Assembly: GCA_051880395.1 (NCBI GenBank) | Contig: JBJENW010000021.1 | Coordinates: forward strand, 1-27,158 | Source of the DNA: JBJENW01 sp051880395 | Lineage (GTDB): Bacteria; Bacillota; Clostridia; Lachnospirales; Lachnospiraceae | Direction: 5' to 3' | Length of the DNA: 27,158 bases | Shown: in pieces, positions 1 through 6,957 of the stretch | Layout: each line of letters begins with the position of its first letter | How positions within the stretch are numbered: position 1 is the first letter of the stretch | The notes under the pieces: generated by a model | The model's database searches: none | Told to the model about the DNA's origin: nothing | What the model saw: only the letters and a program-made list of their open reading frames with translations | Made by a program: the position numbers and the translations under genes

Positions 1-16
1 GTGTCCGCCGAATCCC

Positions 17-291
17 GGAAACTGTGTATTGGAAACGGTTGGTTGAGATATTTTTTGCTGGGGTAAGAGAATGGTGAAACCGATACTTTTTTGGAAGTTC
101 AAAATAATGTTCTGACTGAAATATATCTTACGGAGCTAAAACGTAGTCGATCGGGCATATTTTTTTAATATTGTATGGGAAGATAAATGATCCGTACAGA
201 ATATTTTATTGGATTCCAAATACGTTCCGTCCGCAACACTTTTCCACACCAGAAACAGATCTCAGCCTACCGTCTCCAATACACAGTTTCC
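17..291. repeat. Diverged inverted repeat pair, 33 nt arms (17-49 and 259-291)
   Basis: Bases 17-49 match the reverse complement of 259-291 at 30 of 33 positions, with about 210 bases between them. The right copy lies inside the left arm of the larger palindrome at 252-504. The left copy therefore looks like a partial, inverted, diverged duplicate of the same module. Between the copies (50-258) the DNA is AT-rich, and I see no supported gene or promoter there. The left copy may continue beyond the window edge. Confidence 0.8.
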
Positions 292-504
292 GCCCCCGAC
301 AAGGCCTTCCCCGCACAAAAACGTTTCGGCGGGTGTAGGTGAGATCCACTTCTTACGGCGACTTAGGCATGAAGGCTATCCTGAATGGCTTAGTCGCCGT
401 TAGAAGTTAGCTCACCGGAACAGGAGCCGTGTTTTTGTGCGGGGAAGGCCTTGTCGGGGGCAGAAACGTCCGTATAGGAAATCCCCCAGGCTGAGATCTG
501 TTTC
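252..504. repeat. Large imperfect palindrome (long inverted repeat with structured centre)
   Basis: Two perfectly complementary blocks frame this element: 252-268 with 488-504 (17 of 17) and 292-322 with 431-461 (31 of 31). The stretches between the blocks (269-291 and 462-487) are still partly complementary. A transcript from either strand could fold into a rod of about 70 base pairs, capped by the hairpin at 338-416. The arms are GC-rich compared with the AT-rich flanks. No reading frame inside is convincing. It could be a structured noncoding RNA, a MITE-like non-autonomous element, or the RNA or end region of a decayed IS200/IS605-type or IscB-type element. The sequence alone does not decide between these. 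Confidence 0.75.
338..416. other. Hairpin at the tip of the large palindrome
   Basis: GGTGAG at 338-343 pairs with CTCACC at 411-416. ACGGCGACT at 355-363 pairs perfectly with AGTCGCCGT at 392-400, and the adjoining 348-354 pairs with 401-407 except at one position. The roughly 28-base loop (364-391) could pair a little further. This nested stem inside the larger inverted repeat is what suggests a folded RNA rather than a simple DNA palindrome. Confidence 0.7.
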
Positions 505-510
505 GCCCAA

Positions 511-601
511 CCACCCCCTAAGAGTGGTGGAGCCGATACAGTTTCGGATAGCCAATAAAGTAGAACCGCACACTTACACCCATATAAGCGTAAGAATGCG
601 G
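511..601 (-). terminator. Series of hairpins after the 611-991 gene; possible terminator
   Basis: Downstream of the stop codon at 611 the minus strand has a hairpin at 566-601. CCGCA/TGCGG (566-570 with 597-601) is stacked on CTTAC/GTAAG (573-577 with 590-594), and a loosely T-rich stretch follows. Further on are a small CCGA/TCGG stem near 533-547 and a CCACC/GGTGG stem at 511-530. The first could be an intrinsic terminator, though its T tract is poor. The three together could instead be part of the structured element at 252-504. Confidence 0.4.
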
Positions 602-610
602 GTAAACTTT

Positions 611-991
611 CTACTCCTCTTTCGCAAATGTTCGAATTTCCCCGTCAAAATCCAGTTTCAACTGTTCTTTATCACAGGAAACCACTTTGATTTCGGTAAC
701 AGTAGAATCCAATGGTTTTTCACACTGTAATCGAATCGTCTTTGTCTTTTTGTCGTAGGTATATCCTTCGCACAGATCCGAATCATTTACCGGTTCCCCA
801 CATTCGTAATGGTAACTGAATGTCCCCTCCGAATAAAAGGTCAGATATTCCGTATGATCCGCTGTTTCTCTGGTCCATATGATTTCCTCAAAATCGCTTC
901 GTTCTTTCACGCTATATTCATTTCCTGCATAAACAGTCGAAACAAAAGCGATTACTACAATACAAATCATCCATCCTATTTTCTTTCGCAT
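611..991 (-). CDS. Small secreted protein of unknown function
   Basis: I do not recognise the family. The 126-residue product has a lysine/arginine N-terminus and a hydrophobic stretch (about residues 5-20) ending in a typical Ala-X-Ala-like signal peptidase site near VYA-G. It is therefore probably exported by Sec. The mature part is acidic, looks beta-rich (repeated Thr/Tyr/Phe alternation around residues 45-110) and carries four cysteines that could form disulfides or bind a ligand. It resembles small lipocalin-like extracytoplasmic proteins only in general appearance. The start is well supported: AAAAGGAGG at 998-1005 sits 6 bases upstream. The gene overlaps the end of the acetyltransferase gene by 16 bases, so the two are probably translated from one message. 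Hairpins follow the stop codon. Confidence 0.75.
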   Translation of the reverse strand: MRKKIGWMICIVVIAFVSTVYAGNEYSVKERSDFEEIIWTRETADHTEYLTFYSEGTFSYHYECGEPVNDSDLCEGYTYDKKTKTIRLQCEKPLDSTVTEIKVVSCDKEQLKLDFDGEIRTFAKEE

Positions 992-1437
992 GATAATCCT
1001 CCTTTTACGAGTGCTACATTTTCTTTTAATTCCGAAAATCCATTTTTCAAATAAAAAGAAAATGCCGGCACATTACGTTCTGTCAATAAAAATACAAATC
1101 GAATGTCTCTTTTATTCAATTGCTCTTCGATTTTCTTTAAAAAGCAACTTCCCAGGCCCTGTCCCTGTTTTTCGGTTTTGATGCAGAGTTCATCCACATG
1201 ATACTCCGTTCCCTCATACCAGTGCCGGACATTTCCCATAGAAAGTCCGATCATCTCGCCTTCTTCGAACAACCCAAATGTTAGAGAGTTCGGGTTTCCG
1301 ATCAAATCCAAAATATAGTTGTGAAGCTGATCCTCATCGCTCCAATCATCGTTCCATGGTTCTTTTGTAAAGACATCACGAAAGAACCTCTTTATTTCTT
1401 CCACGTTTTTCACGCTTAATTCTTTTATTTCTGCCAT
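976..1437 (-). CDS. GNAT family N-acetyltransferase
   Basis: The 153-residue protein has the GNAT fold signatures. The acetyl-CoA pyrophosphate-binding motif A is QGQGLGSCFL at residues 91-100, and motif B is AFSFYLKNGF at about 125-134. Upstream lies the strand pair GEMIGLSMG and the segment VDELCI, typical of beta-4. Members of the family move an acetyl group from acetyl-CoA to an amine on a small molecule, antibiotic or protein. The substrate cannot be read from sequence. The length is normal for a single-domain GNAT. A GGGGAAAA-type ribosome site precedes the ATG. It lies about 95 bases after the ABC exporter pair and overlaps the secreted-protein gene that follows. An aminoglycoside or polyamine substrate is possible but unproven. 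Confidence 0.88.
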   Translation of the reverse strand: MAEIKELSVKNVEEIKRFFRDVFTKEPWNDDWSDEDQLHNYILDLIGNPNSLTFGLFEEGEMIGLSMGNVRHWYEGTEYHVDELCIKTEKQGQGLGSCFLKKIEEQLNKRDIRFVFLLTERNVPAFSFYLKNGFSELKENVALVKGGLSCERK

Positions 1438-1532
1438 ATTTTCCCCTTTTCTGCTTCAATCACAGTTCCCGCGCATACAATCTGACTTCATTAATTCGAA
1501 CACAAACAGCACAATCCATTCTTTTCCCTATC

Positions 1533-3287
1533 TTACATATTTTTAAACTGTGCCATATATAACTCATAAAAATGACCTTTTTTCGCCATCAACTCTGCCG
1601 GTCTCCCCTGTTCGAGGATGCCGCCTTGATCGATCACAAAAATGCGATCGGCTTTTTGAATCGTAGAGAGACGATGCGCGATCACGAAACTGGTCCGTCC
1701 ATGCAAAAGTGTCTCGATGCCCTGCTGCACAAGCTGCTCCGTATGGGTGTCGATGCTCGATGTTGCTTCATCAAGAATCAAAATTTTCGGCATCCGCACC
1801 ATCGTCCGGGCAAAGGCGATCAACTGTCGCTGCCCGATAGAAAGTCCCACACCACGCTCCTTTAGAACGGTATCGTATCCATTTTCCATTTTGCAGATAA
1901 ATGCATGCGCATGCACTGCTTTGGCTGCGGCAACAATTTCTTCCTCCGTGGCATCTAACTTTCCGTAAGCGATATTTTCTCGTACTGTCCCCTGGAAAAT
2001 GAAATTTTCCTGTGTCATGATCCCCATCTGGCTTCGGAGGCTTTCGATTGAAACCTTCTGCACATCGTATCCATCAATCCGGATCTGGCCGCTTTGCACA
2101 TCATAAAAACGACTGATGAGATTCACGATCGTGCTTTTTCCTGCTCCGGTCGGTCCAACTAATGCGATCGTTTCGCCTGGTTGAATCTGAAAGCTCACAT
2201 CCTTCAATACGCTCGTTTCGGACGGTGTCCCTGCGTCATAGGTAAAAGAAACATGATCAAATTCCACACGTCCTTCTATTTCCGGAAGCTTTTGCACCTC
2301 TGCATCATCCACGATATCCGGTTCGGTATCAAGAATATCAAAGATTCGTTCCGCTGCTGCGATGTTTGTCACGATCTGGTTATAAAAATCGCTGAGGTTC
2401 ATCACCGGCTGCCAGAACATGCTGATGTAAGAACCAAATGCCACCAGCGTTCCGACTCCGATGCGCTCCACACCGATTATCCGGATACCCGCTAAGTACA
2501 GCGCGATCAAACCCAACGTCCAGCAGAAATCTGTGATTCCACCGAACGTATCCGCTAACCGAACCGCAGACACAAAAGATCGGTTATGCTCTTCCACCAG
2601 TGTCTGAAACATTCTCTGGGTTTCCTTTTCCGCACAGAAACTCTGCACAACATTCATACCTGCCATGCTTTCATGTACATATGCATTCAGATTAGAACCC
2701 TTTTTCCGAAATACCTGCCAGCGCTGATGCGAATATTTCTGAACCAGCCAGACCGATGCGATCAAAAGTGGAATACTGCACAACGAAGCCAGCGCAAGTC
2801 TCCAGTCTTTGACAAGCATGATCACTGTGACGCCACAGATTGTGATAAAATCAGGAATCAGTGTTGTCACTGCGTTCGTGAGCACTGATTTCAGAGAATT
2901 GACGTCTCCGATCACACGCGCCAGAATCTTTCCGGTCGGGCGGCTGTCAAAAAACGCAAACGATAATGTCTGAATATGTTCATATAATTCCTGCCGAATA
3001 TCCAGAAGAATCTGATTCGAAATCTTTGCCATACCGTACATCCGCACTTTTACCAGAACGATAAACAGCAGGTTTAACAATAACGTAAAAATTCCCAGAC
3101 GTACCAGTCCCGACAGATCTTTTTTCACAATGTATCCGTCGATTGCTTTTTCAATGATCAATGGATTCAGCAATGAAATCACAACTGCAGTCAGCATGCA
3201 GACCAGCACACCCATAACTGCTTTTTTATAAGGCAGCATGTAAGAAAACAGACGTCGGATCGTCTCTATTTTCCCTTTGCTTGCCAT
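1533..3287 (-). CDS. ABC multidrug exporter half-transporter, catalytic-Glu subunit (BmrD/TM288-like)
   Basis: This 584-residue protein fuses an ABC type-1 exporter membrane domain (about residues 20-320, six predicted helices) to an ATPase domain (about 340-575). Visible motifs are Walker A GPTGAGKST (378-386), Q-loop TQEN, signature LSIGQ (482-486), Walker B ILILDE with the catalytic Glu at 507, and H-loop His538. The signature deviates from LSGGQ (Ile at the third position). The partner encoded just upstream lacks the catalytic Glu. This is the split-site pattern of heterodimeric exporters, in which only one of the two ATP sites hydrolyses. I start at 3287 rather than at the upstream in-frame ATG at 3359, because GAGAGGA lies just before it and the longer form would overlap the upstream gene. 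The transported compound is unknown; drugs, lipids or peptides are all possible. Confidence 0.92.
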   Translation of the reverse strand: MASKGKIETIRRLFSYMLPYKKAVMGVLVCMLTAVVISLLNPLIIEKAIDGYIVKKDLSGLVRLGIFTLLLNLLFIVLVKVRMYGMAKISNQILLDIRQELYEHIQTLSFAFFDSRPTGKILARVIGDVNSLKSVLTNAVTTLIPDFITICGVTVIMLVKDWRLALASLCSIPLLIASVWLVQKYSHQRWQVFRKKGSNLNAYVHESMAGMNVVQSFCAEKETQRMFQTLVEEHNRSFVSAVRLADTFGGITDFCWTLGLIALYLAGIRIIGVERIGVGTLVAFGSYISMFWQPVMNLSDFYNQIVTNIAAAERIFDILDTEPDIVDDAEVQKLPEIEGRVEFDHVSFTYDAGTPSETSVLKDVSFQIQPGETIALVGPTGAGKSTIVNLISRFYDVQSGQIRIDGYDVQKVSIESLRSQMGIMTQENFIFQGTVRENIAYGKLDATEEEIVAAAKAVHAHAFICKMENGYDTVLKERGVGLSIGQRQLIAFARTMVRMPKILILDEATSSIDTHTEQLVQQGIETLLHGRTSFVIAHRLSTIQKADRIFVIDQGGILEQGRPAELMAKKGHFYELYMAQFKNM

Positions 3288-3309
3288 CTGTTCATCCTCT
3301 CGAAATGAA

Positions 3310-5037
3310 TTAACAGCCACAATATCCCTCCTGTCCATACTGGGCCATATAAGTATCATAGTACAACCCTTTTTGTGCCATCAGCTGCTCATGGTTTCCA
3401 CGCTCTTTGATTTTCCCGTTATCGAGAACAATAATCTCATCCGCGCGGCGAACCGAGGAAATCCGATGTGCAACGATAATCTTTGTCGTCCCTTGAAGCG
3501 TATCGAGAGCCTTTTGTATCTCATATTCTGTCTCCATGTCGAGTGCTGACGTTGAATCGTCTAAAACAAGAACCGGTTCTTGTTTCGCGATTGCTCGTGC
3601 AATACTGATCCTCTGTTTCTGCCCGCCGGATAGCCCTACGCCACGCTCTCCGATAACTGTTTCATATGCCAACGGCATTTTTTCAATAAACGTTTTCGCC
3701 TGTGCCAGCTCTGCTGCGTACAACAGAGTATCTTCCTCAAGACGGTCCCGCTGTCCCATTTTGATATTTTCCTCAATCGTATCTGAGAACAAAAAAACAT
3801 CCTGCTGTACAGTCGCAATATTTTCCCGCAGCTGTGTAAGTTTCATATCTTTGACGTCCACACCGTCAATCATGACTTTTCCGCTATCCGCATCAAAGAA
3901 ACGCATCAAAAGGTTGATGATCGAAGATTTTCCGGAACCGGTTGCTCCCATAATCCCAAGCGTTTTTCCTGCCGGAACCGTAAAGGAAATATCCTCCAAA
4001 ATTTTCTGATGACCGCGTTCGAACGAGACATGTTCAAACGAAACTTTTCCCTGTACATCCGCCACCTCCACTGGATGTGCGGTTTCCTGTATACTCGGCT
4101 TTTCTTTCAAAATACGATCGATTTTCTTACAGGATGCAATTGCCGCCGAAAGATCGTTCGTCAACCATCCGATCATCTCCATTGGCCAGACAATGTTTCG
4201 ACTATACTCCGAAAAAGCAACCAGACTTCCCAGTGACATCCGATTATTCATCACCTCCACTCCACCGATAATGACCATCAAAACCGGAAGCAGCTTCGAC
4301 GTAAACTGAAAAAACGGTGAATAACGAACAAGTACTTTTGATTGCTGCATATTCAGGTCATAGTACCGTTTATTGTGCGATAAAAATTTCTGAATTTCAA
4401 ACTTCTCTCTTGAAAATGCTTTTACCGTACGCACACCCGCCAGATTTTCTTCTGCGATCGTGGTCAGAGAAGCATTTTCCTCACTAATTTCCTCATAAAC
4501 CTGATTCAGCTTCTTTTCCATAAAGACGGCGATGACACCCATCACTGCCATAAATGCCAGCGGTACAAACGCCAGTCGCCAGTTCAATGTGAACATACAA
4601 TACAGTACGATCACAACATGTATACAAACTTCGATGGACAGCATTCCGACGTATCCGAGTGCGTCCCAGATGCGGTCAACATCATCTTTTACCCTTGCCA
4701 TCAGTTCTCCCGTATTCGTTTTATTGAAATAATCCTGTGACAGGCTTTCGATATGCGCAAATAACTCCGCTCTAAGATTCGATGCAATATGAATACTTGT
4801 CCAGTCAAATGTAAATTCTTTCCAGTACCCTCCCACCGACCGGATCGCTCCACTAACTAGTATAAGTAAAAGCAGTCCTGTCAATAATTCGGTTTTTTTG
4901 CCTATAATTACATCATCAACGATGCGCTTTGCAAATTGTGGTGTCAGCATATCCATTGCAATTGCTGTGATCATGCAGAAAATAGCAAATGCATATGCAT
5001 ACCAGTAATGCACAATATAACCGAATAGTTTCTTCAT
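3310..5037 (-). CDS. ABC multidrug exporter half-transporter, degenerate-site subunit (BmrC/TM287-like)
   Basis: The 575-residue protein has an exporter-type membrane domain (about residues 10-310) and an ATPase domain (about 330-570). Motifs are Walker A GATGSGKS (364-371), canonical signature LSGGQ (469-473), Walker B VLVLDD (489-494) and H-loop His524. The residue after the Walker B Asp is Asp494 instead of the catalytic Glu, which marks the degenerate ATP site of heterodimeric exporters. The partner follows after a 22-base gap. An AAAGGAGG site (near 5046-5052) sits 8 bases before the ATG at 5037. A longer frame to 5103 would begin almost at the attenuator and has no better site. The gene lies behind a leader peptide and terminator, so its expression is probably induced by ribosome stress. 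BmrC of B. subtilis is the closest analogue in layout; orthology is not proven. Confidence 0.93.
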   Translation of the reverse strand: MKKLFGYIVHYWYAYAFAIFCMITAIAMDMLTPQFAKRIVDDVIIGKKTELLTGLLLLILVSGAIRSVGGYWKEFTFDWTSIHIASNLRAELFAHIESLSQDYFNKTNTGELMARVKDDVDRIWDALGYVGMLSIEVCIHVVIVLYCMFTLNWRLAFVPLAFMAVMGVIAVFMEKKLNQVYEEISEENASLTTIAEENLAGVRTVKAFSREKFEIQKFLSHNKRYYDLNMQQSKVLVRYSPFFQFTSKLLPVLMVIIGGVEVMNNRMSLGSLVAFSEYSRNIVWPMEMIGWLTNDLSAAIASCKKIDRILKEKPSIQETAHPVEVADVQGKVSFEHVSFERGHQKILEDISFTVPAGKTLGIMGATGSGKSSIINLLMRFFDADSGKVMIDGVDVKDMKLTQLRENIATVQQDVFLFSDTIEENIKMGQRDRLEEDTLLYAAELAQAKTFIEKMPLAYETVIGERGVGLSGGQKQRISIARAIAKQEPVLVLDDSTSALDMETEYEIQKALDTLQGTTKIIVAHRISSVRRADEIIVLDNGKIKERGNHEQLMAQKGLYYDTYMAQYGQEGYCGC

Positions 5038-5119
5038 CTGTAGTTCCTCCTTTTTGCATATTGTCAGATTTCTCGATGTCATTTTATGTTTTTTACCAAT
5101 CATTCAGATAAAAAAGCAT

Positions 5120-5152
5120 AAAAAAACCCGTGGCAGAAGAATCTACCACGGG
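5120..5152 (-). terminator. Intrinsic terminator in the leader of the ABC exporter operon (attenuator)
   Basis: On the minus strand CCCGTGG (5146-5152) pairs perfectly with CCACGGG (5127-5133) around a 12-base loop, followed by seven T residues (5120-5126). It lies between the leader peptide and the first exporter gene. It would stop transcription before the exporter unless its formation is prevented. A short competing GGGG/CCC pairing just upstream overlaps its left arm. Confidence 0.85.
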
Positions 5153-5172
5153 ATAAGCCCCAAAATACGATC

Positions 5173-5245
5173 TATATGCGAAACACATATAAACCGACAC
5201 ATATTTTATTGTATTTTCAAATAAACCCGAATCAAATAAAATATG
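5173..5245 (-). promoter_or_regulatory. Leader RNA stems between leader peptide end and terminator
   Basis: Bases 5235-5245, which encode the last codons of the leader peptide, are perfectly complementary to 5200-5210 (11 base pairs). A second stem pairs 5173-5178 with 5186-5191. A ribosome sitting at the end of the leader peptide would cover the first stem and free its partner. That is the usual logic of ribosome-controlled attenuation. Which alternative pairing actually opens the terminator at 5120-5152 cannot be settled by eye. Confidence 0.6.
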
Positions 5246-5345
5246 CGTTTCTCTGGTGCCTACTCATCGAGGTAAATCCATGATGTGCTGTTACATAATC
5301 AAAATAATAATCTTTGTTCATTGTTTTGTACGCTAAATTAATCAT
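5232..5345 (-). CDS. 37-residue leader peptide controlling the ABC exporter operon (BmrB-like)
   Basis: A 38-codon frame starts at ATG 5345 and ends with TGA at 5232-5234. GCGAGGT lies about 8 bases upstream. The product is rich in aromatic residues, with a Tyr-Tyr-Phe-Asp-Tyr run near residues 13-17, and ends NAYFI. It sits between a promoter (5394-5422) and an intrinsic terminator (5120-5152), upstream of a heterodimeric ABC exporter. Its stop codon lies against one arm of an RNA stem. In B. subtilis the bmrC-bmrD exporter genes are preceded by a translated leader, bmrB, that works by ribosome-mediated transcription attenuation and responds to ribosome-targeting antibiotics. The arrangement here is the same in outline. 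The function is inferred from layout; no sequence identity with BmrB is claimed. Confidence 0.72.
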   Translation of the reverse strand: MINLAYKTMNKDYYFDYVTAHHGFTSMSRHQRNAYFI

Positions 5346-5393
5346 AGTTTTTTACCTCGCTTTCTTTTAATATTTTAATTCAAGTACTTTTCT

Positions 5394-5422
5394 AGTAAAA
5401 CATACCAATTGTCATTTGTCAA
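5394..5422 (-). promoter_or_regulatory. Sigma-A-type promoter of the leader/ABC exporter operon
   Basis: The minus strand has a perfect -35 TTGACA (5417-5422), a 17-base spacer and a -10 TTTACT (5394-5399, four of six consensus bases). It lies about 50 bases upstream of the leader peptide start and just after the PBP gene. No obvious terminator separates it from that upstream gene, so some read-through is possible. Confidence 0.6.
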
Positions 5423-5469
5423 GTTTTTTTCAAATTTTATTTACAAACGTCTCAGCCACTTTTTCGTTT

Positions 5470-6957
5470 TTACTGTGCATAATAAGCATCAAACACTTGT
5501 CTTGCGATCGGAACCGCGTAGGCACTACCTGTTCCGGCTCCTTCCACGATGACAGCAATTGCAAGGTCGGGTTCACTCTCTGTACTTTTAGAAGTATAGC
5601 CGACAAACCAGGCATGGCTGTCTCCTTTGTTGTCATTAAACTCTGCGGAACCGGTTTTTCCGCGAACTGTATAGGAAAGTCCATTTAAGGCAGTTGCTGT
5701 TCCATTTGAAACTACACCCGCCATCAATTCCTGCATTTTTTTCGACTCTTCTTTTTTCAACAAAGCACCATATTTTTCCGGCTCAAAGGATTTGACATTG
5801 ACACCCTCGTAATTATCCACGCGGTCAACCAGATATGGTTTCATCAAAACACCATCATTTGCAATCGTGCTGACGATCATGGCCATGTGAAGCGGAGATA
5901 CCAATGTCTGCCCCTGTCCGATCGCAGTTTGCATGATGTCATCGGTACTGGCACCTTTTTTCAACTGGAAACTACTTTTTTTGTAGGTAAATTTTACTGG
6001 CAGTTCTTTATTAAACAGCATCTGCTCTGCAAATGAATGATACGAGTTTAAGTTTAACTGTAATCCAAGTGTCGCAAAAAAACTGTTACAGGACTTTGCA
6101 AATGCCTGATCTAGATTTTCAGTTCCATGCACAGTGCCGTCATAACAGGTAATCGTAGATTCATCCTGTGTGGCACTACCGGTACACTGGAAAGAATATG
6201 ACTCGTAATCCTTATTTTCCCGCATATATTCCAATGCCGTCATGATTTTAAACGTTGATCCCGGCGGATACTGTCCCTGTGTCGCACGATTGACTAAAAT
6301 AGACCCCTCTGAACTTCGGATCGTATCCCATTGTGTGGCAATTGTATTTGGATCAAAGTCCGGCTTGGATACCATTGCATACACTTTTCCGGTTTTCGGA
6401 TCTAATGCGATCACCGCACCGTCATGACCTCCGAGTGCAGTGTAAGCTGCCGCCTGAAGCGACGGTTTTAGCGTGGTCACAACGGTATCTCCCTGGCTTT
6501 TGACATCCTTTAATTCATTTGCCACCCGCTCTACGATCGGTGCATGGGAACGCAACAGATACGAATTCATCTGCATTTCAATTCCCGCTTTTCCGTTCTG
6601 CGAATACCCGATCACATGCGCATACTGGTTTGCGTATGGATAGGTCCGCGTATCTGTTCCATCTGCACCGACAACATTTTCCGCTAAAACGGTTCCGTCG
6701 TCTCCACAGATTTTTCCACGGACAATTGTTTTTTCAAACGTATCCATTCGTTTATTATATGGACTATTGATGTATTCCTCACCTTTTACTGCCTCAAAAT
6801 AGACAAAATATCCAATCAATGCGACAAAGATCAAAAGAAACAGATACGTCACAACCGCGTATTCCCGATTATTCTCGGAATTGGTTGTAATACGGGTTCC
6901 CGAATATGTCGATGTCGTTGTATTGGATCGGTTCCGGTTCTTGTGAAACATACGCAT
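5470..6957 (-). CDS. Class B penicillin-binding protein (peptidoglycan transpeptidase)
   Basis: This 495-residue protein has a Ser/Thr-rich cytoplasmic tail (residues 1-31), one membrane anchor (about 34-54), a short pedestal and a transpeptidase domain. All three catalytic motifs are present: STFK with nucleophile Ser234, SCN (289-291) and KTG (434-436). It cross-links peptidoglycan outside the membrane and should be a beta-lactam target. It follows a SEDS glycosyltransferase gene, the usual partner. I place the start at 6957, where GGAAGGAGG sits 8-9 bases upstream. The longer frame to 7008 has no such site. Even so the gene overlaps the SEDS gene by 89 bases in another frame. The pedestal is short, as in PbpA-type proteins of Gram-positives rather than long FtsI or PBP2 forms. 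Whether it serves division or elongation is open; the ZapA gene in the same operon favours division. Confidence 0.93.
   Translation of the reverse strand: MRMFHKNRNRSNTTTSTYSGTRITTNSENNREYAVVTYLFLLIFVALIGYFVYFEAVKGEEYINSPYNKRMDTFEKTIVRGKICGDDGTVLAENVVGADGTDTRTYPYANQYAHVIGYSQNGKAGIEMQMNSYLLRSHAPIVERVANELKDVKSQGDTVVTTLKPSLQAAAYTALGGHDGAVIALDPKTGKVYAMVSKPDFDPNTIATQWDTIRSSEGSILVNRATQGQYPPGSTFKIMTALEYMRENKDYESYSFQCTGSATQDESTITCYDGTVHGTENLDQAFAKSCNSFFATLGLQLNLNSYHSFAEQMLFNKELPVKFTYKKSSFQLKKGASTDDIMQTAIGQGQTLVSPLHMAMIVSTIANDGVLMKPYLVDRVDNYEGVNVKSFEPEKYGALLKKEESKKMQELMAGVVSNGTATALNGLSYTVRGKTGSAEFNDNKGDSHAWFVGYTSKSTESEPDLAIAVIVEGAGTGSAYAVPIARQVFDAYYAQ

Noticed and set aside
338..416. Group I intron core
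   Set aside because: I could not find the conserved P, Q, R and S elements. The stems are explained by simple nested inverted repeats.
410..470. GAGCCGTG followed by a GC-rich stem, recalling group II intron domain V
   Set aside because: The expected 34-base hairpin with a GAAA-type loop and ACGTACGGTTC closing arm is absent, and there is no reverse transcriptase gene nearby.
209..730. Plus-strand reading frames of 64 and 97 codons within the palindromic region
   Set aside because: They run through the inverted-repeat arms and hairpins, have no clear ribosome site, and the second overlaps the well-supported minus-strand gene at 611-991.
1438..1532. Promoter for the acetyltransferase gene
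   Set aside because: TTGTGT and nearby TTGTAT-like hexamers do not form a convincing -35/-10 pair at normal spacing.
5423..5469. Terminator after the PBP gene
   Set aside because: Only a 5-base AAACG/CGTTT pairing with a long loop is visible; it is too weak to call.
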